20,344 nt of DNA, taken from positions 1-20,344 of IMG/VR virus record IMGVR_UViG_3300028925_002833; one strand, written 5' to 3'. Shown here piece after piece: positions 19,741 to 20,344 of this stretch. Positions within the stretch are counted from its first letter, which is position 1. Each line of letters begins with the position of its first letter. Source of the DNA: a virus. Position numbers and translations under genes: made by a program. Under the pieces are notes generated by a model, which did not search any database, was not told the origin of the DNA, and worked only from the letters and a program-made list of their open reading frames with translations.

Positions 19741-20017
19741 GGATGTTAGTTGTGTTAGTTGTGTTAGTCTAGAGAGAGAGACTAACAAGACTAACAAGAC
19801 TAACATGCCTTCACCCCTAAAATCATACCCTTTTGTAATAAATATAATAACATTTACTCTATAATATAAAAATGAAACTAACATTTAGTAAAAAAGGTAC
19901 AAGTAGGTGATTTTTTACACTTTCATCTACAAAATGTAAATAATGTAAATAATGAAGTACCCTTACCCTGATAATATAAATATAAAAATACCCTTTGTAA
20001 AATAATATAAGCAGCCT
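19741..20017. other. AT-rich non-coding region, candidate replication origin
   Basis: A 277-base gap directly downstream of the primase-helicase genes. It holds the 9-bp-unit inverted repeat, then very AT-rich DNA with a second 9-bp tandem (ATGTAAATA, 19934-19951) and two copies of ATACCCTTT followed by TGTAA-type sequence (near 19825 and 19988). Iteron-like repeats next to an easily melted AT-rich tract beside replication genes are the usual look of a phage origin. No protein-like frame is present on the plus strand; minus-strand frames consist of repeat translations. Confidence 0.45.
19743..19806. repeat. large imperfect inverted repeat built of six 9-bp units
   Basis: Left arm 19743-19770 and right arm 19779-19806 (28 bases each, 24 matching) flank an 8-base AG loop. 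Each arm holds three units with core TGTTAGT (left) or ACTAACA (right) at 9-bp period. It begins 2 bases after the helicase stop. The left arm also contains a 9-codon frame, MLVVLVVLV, ending at TAG 19770-19772, preceded by GGGAG. Another ACTAACA lies at 19877-19883. Confidence 0.85.
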
Positions 20018-20344
20018 ATGGATAAAGATATAAAAAACTACAACAACCTTTTCAGTCAAATTATAAAAGAAACTGATCTTAAAGACAAAGACCCTTTGGG
20101 ATCTGATATAAAAGAATCTTTAACAGATTACTTCAATCACAACCAATGCCCTCATGGTAGGCCAGAATTAGATAGTTACTGTATTTTAGCTTACAAGGAT
20201 AGTAATAAGGATTTACTTTGTATGGCTATGTATGATTGGTCAAAGCATATAAAAGTAGAGGGTTTACGCTCTTGCTTCTTGACCATGAAGTATGATATGA
20301 AATTAGCTGAGGTTAATCGTAGGCGTAAAGGTAACTTTAAAGGT
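20018..20344 (+). CDS. unknown protein, 3'-truncated by the window end
   Basis: Open from ATG 20018 to the last base (109 codons) without a stop. Begins MDKDIKNYNNLFSQIIKETD; later CPHGRPELDSYCILAY and 'LCMAMYDWSKHIKVEGLRSC' include several cysteines and a CPH element that could bind metal. The SD is weak. It follows the candidate origin, so it may start a further operon. No family recognised. Confidence 0.65.
   Translation, partial: MDKDIKNYNNLFSQIIKETDLKDKDPLGSDIKESLTDYFNHNQCPHGRPELDSYCILAYKDSNKDLLCMAMYDWSKHIKVEGLRSCFLTMKYDMKLAEVNRRRKGNFKG

Noticed and set aside
19678-20059. Minus-strand open frames across the repeat region
   Set aside because: Their translations are the repeats themselves (for example LVLLVLLVS and HYLHYLH patterns) and hydrophobic AT-rich sequence, with no supported start.
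1-20344. CRISPR arrays, rRNA, tRNA genes or insertion sequences
   Set aside because: No array-type spaced repeats, no cloverleaf-like sequence recognised by eye, and no transposase product found in any frame.

Overview
The window looks like a stretch of a temperate tailed phage (siphovirus-type) genome or prophage. Evidence: head-tail and tail genes in canonical order, a long tape measure protein, a tyrosine integrase, a small Cro-like regulator, and an early/replication block of densely packed, often overlapping small genes (ATGA and TAATG junctions). The DNA is AT-rich and Shine-Dalgarno sites of the AGGAG type are common, so a bacterial host that uses SD initiation is likely. Gene content resembles marine phages as I remember them, but the host cannot be fixed from this sequence.

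Layout. 1-2197: the end of an upstream gene, a thioredoxin-fold protein without active-site cysteines, and a lysis cassette of four tiny membrane or membrane-linked proteins followed by an M15 endolysin. 2216-4732: head-tail joining genes, including two paralogous tail-completion proteins. 4732-11090: major tail tube protein, tail-assembly chaperone with a textbook A AAA AAG -1 frameshift site, tape measure protein, a large tail-hub protein and a distal tail or receptor-binding protein. 11082-12185 (minus): tyrosine integrase, overlapping the last tail gene tail-to-tail. 12186-12325: control region with a promoter, a hairpin holding the integrase SD, and a 20-bp exact repeat of a piece of the integrase gene. 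12326-17602: early genes: Cro-like protein, SSB, Hjc-like nuclease, small Cys-rich proteins, a DUF1599-like protein, a GIY-YIG nuclease fused to a ribbon-helix-helix domain, a RecB/Cas4-like nuclease, and a DNA cytosine methyltransferase locus. 17603-17730: hairpin plus a palindromic element that also occurs just after the Cro-like gene. 17731-19740: small protein, primase and RecA-fold helicase, with the TOPRIM domain divided between the last two. 19741-20017: AT-rich gap with a large hairpin of 9-bp repeats, a candidate origin or attenuator. 20018 to end: partial unknown gene.

The most unusual locus is 16239-17404. A C5-methyltransferase frame carries motifs I-VIII (16241-16786), then seven in-frame stops, then an SD-led C-terminal piece with a motif X-like end (16955-17404). 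A second reading frame of 359 codons (16239-17318) runs through almost all of it without a stop and carries three Trp-(Pro/Ala)-Thr repeats and a conserved-looking C-terminus. The two frames begin at one overlapping start, ATGTG. This looks like a split methyltransferase overprinted by a second protein.
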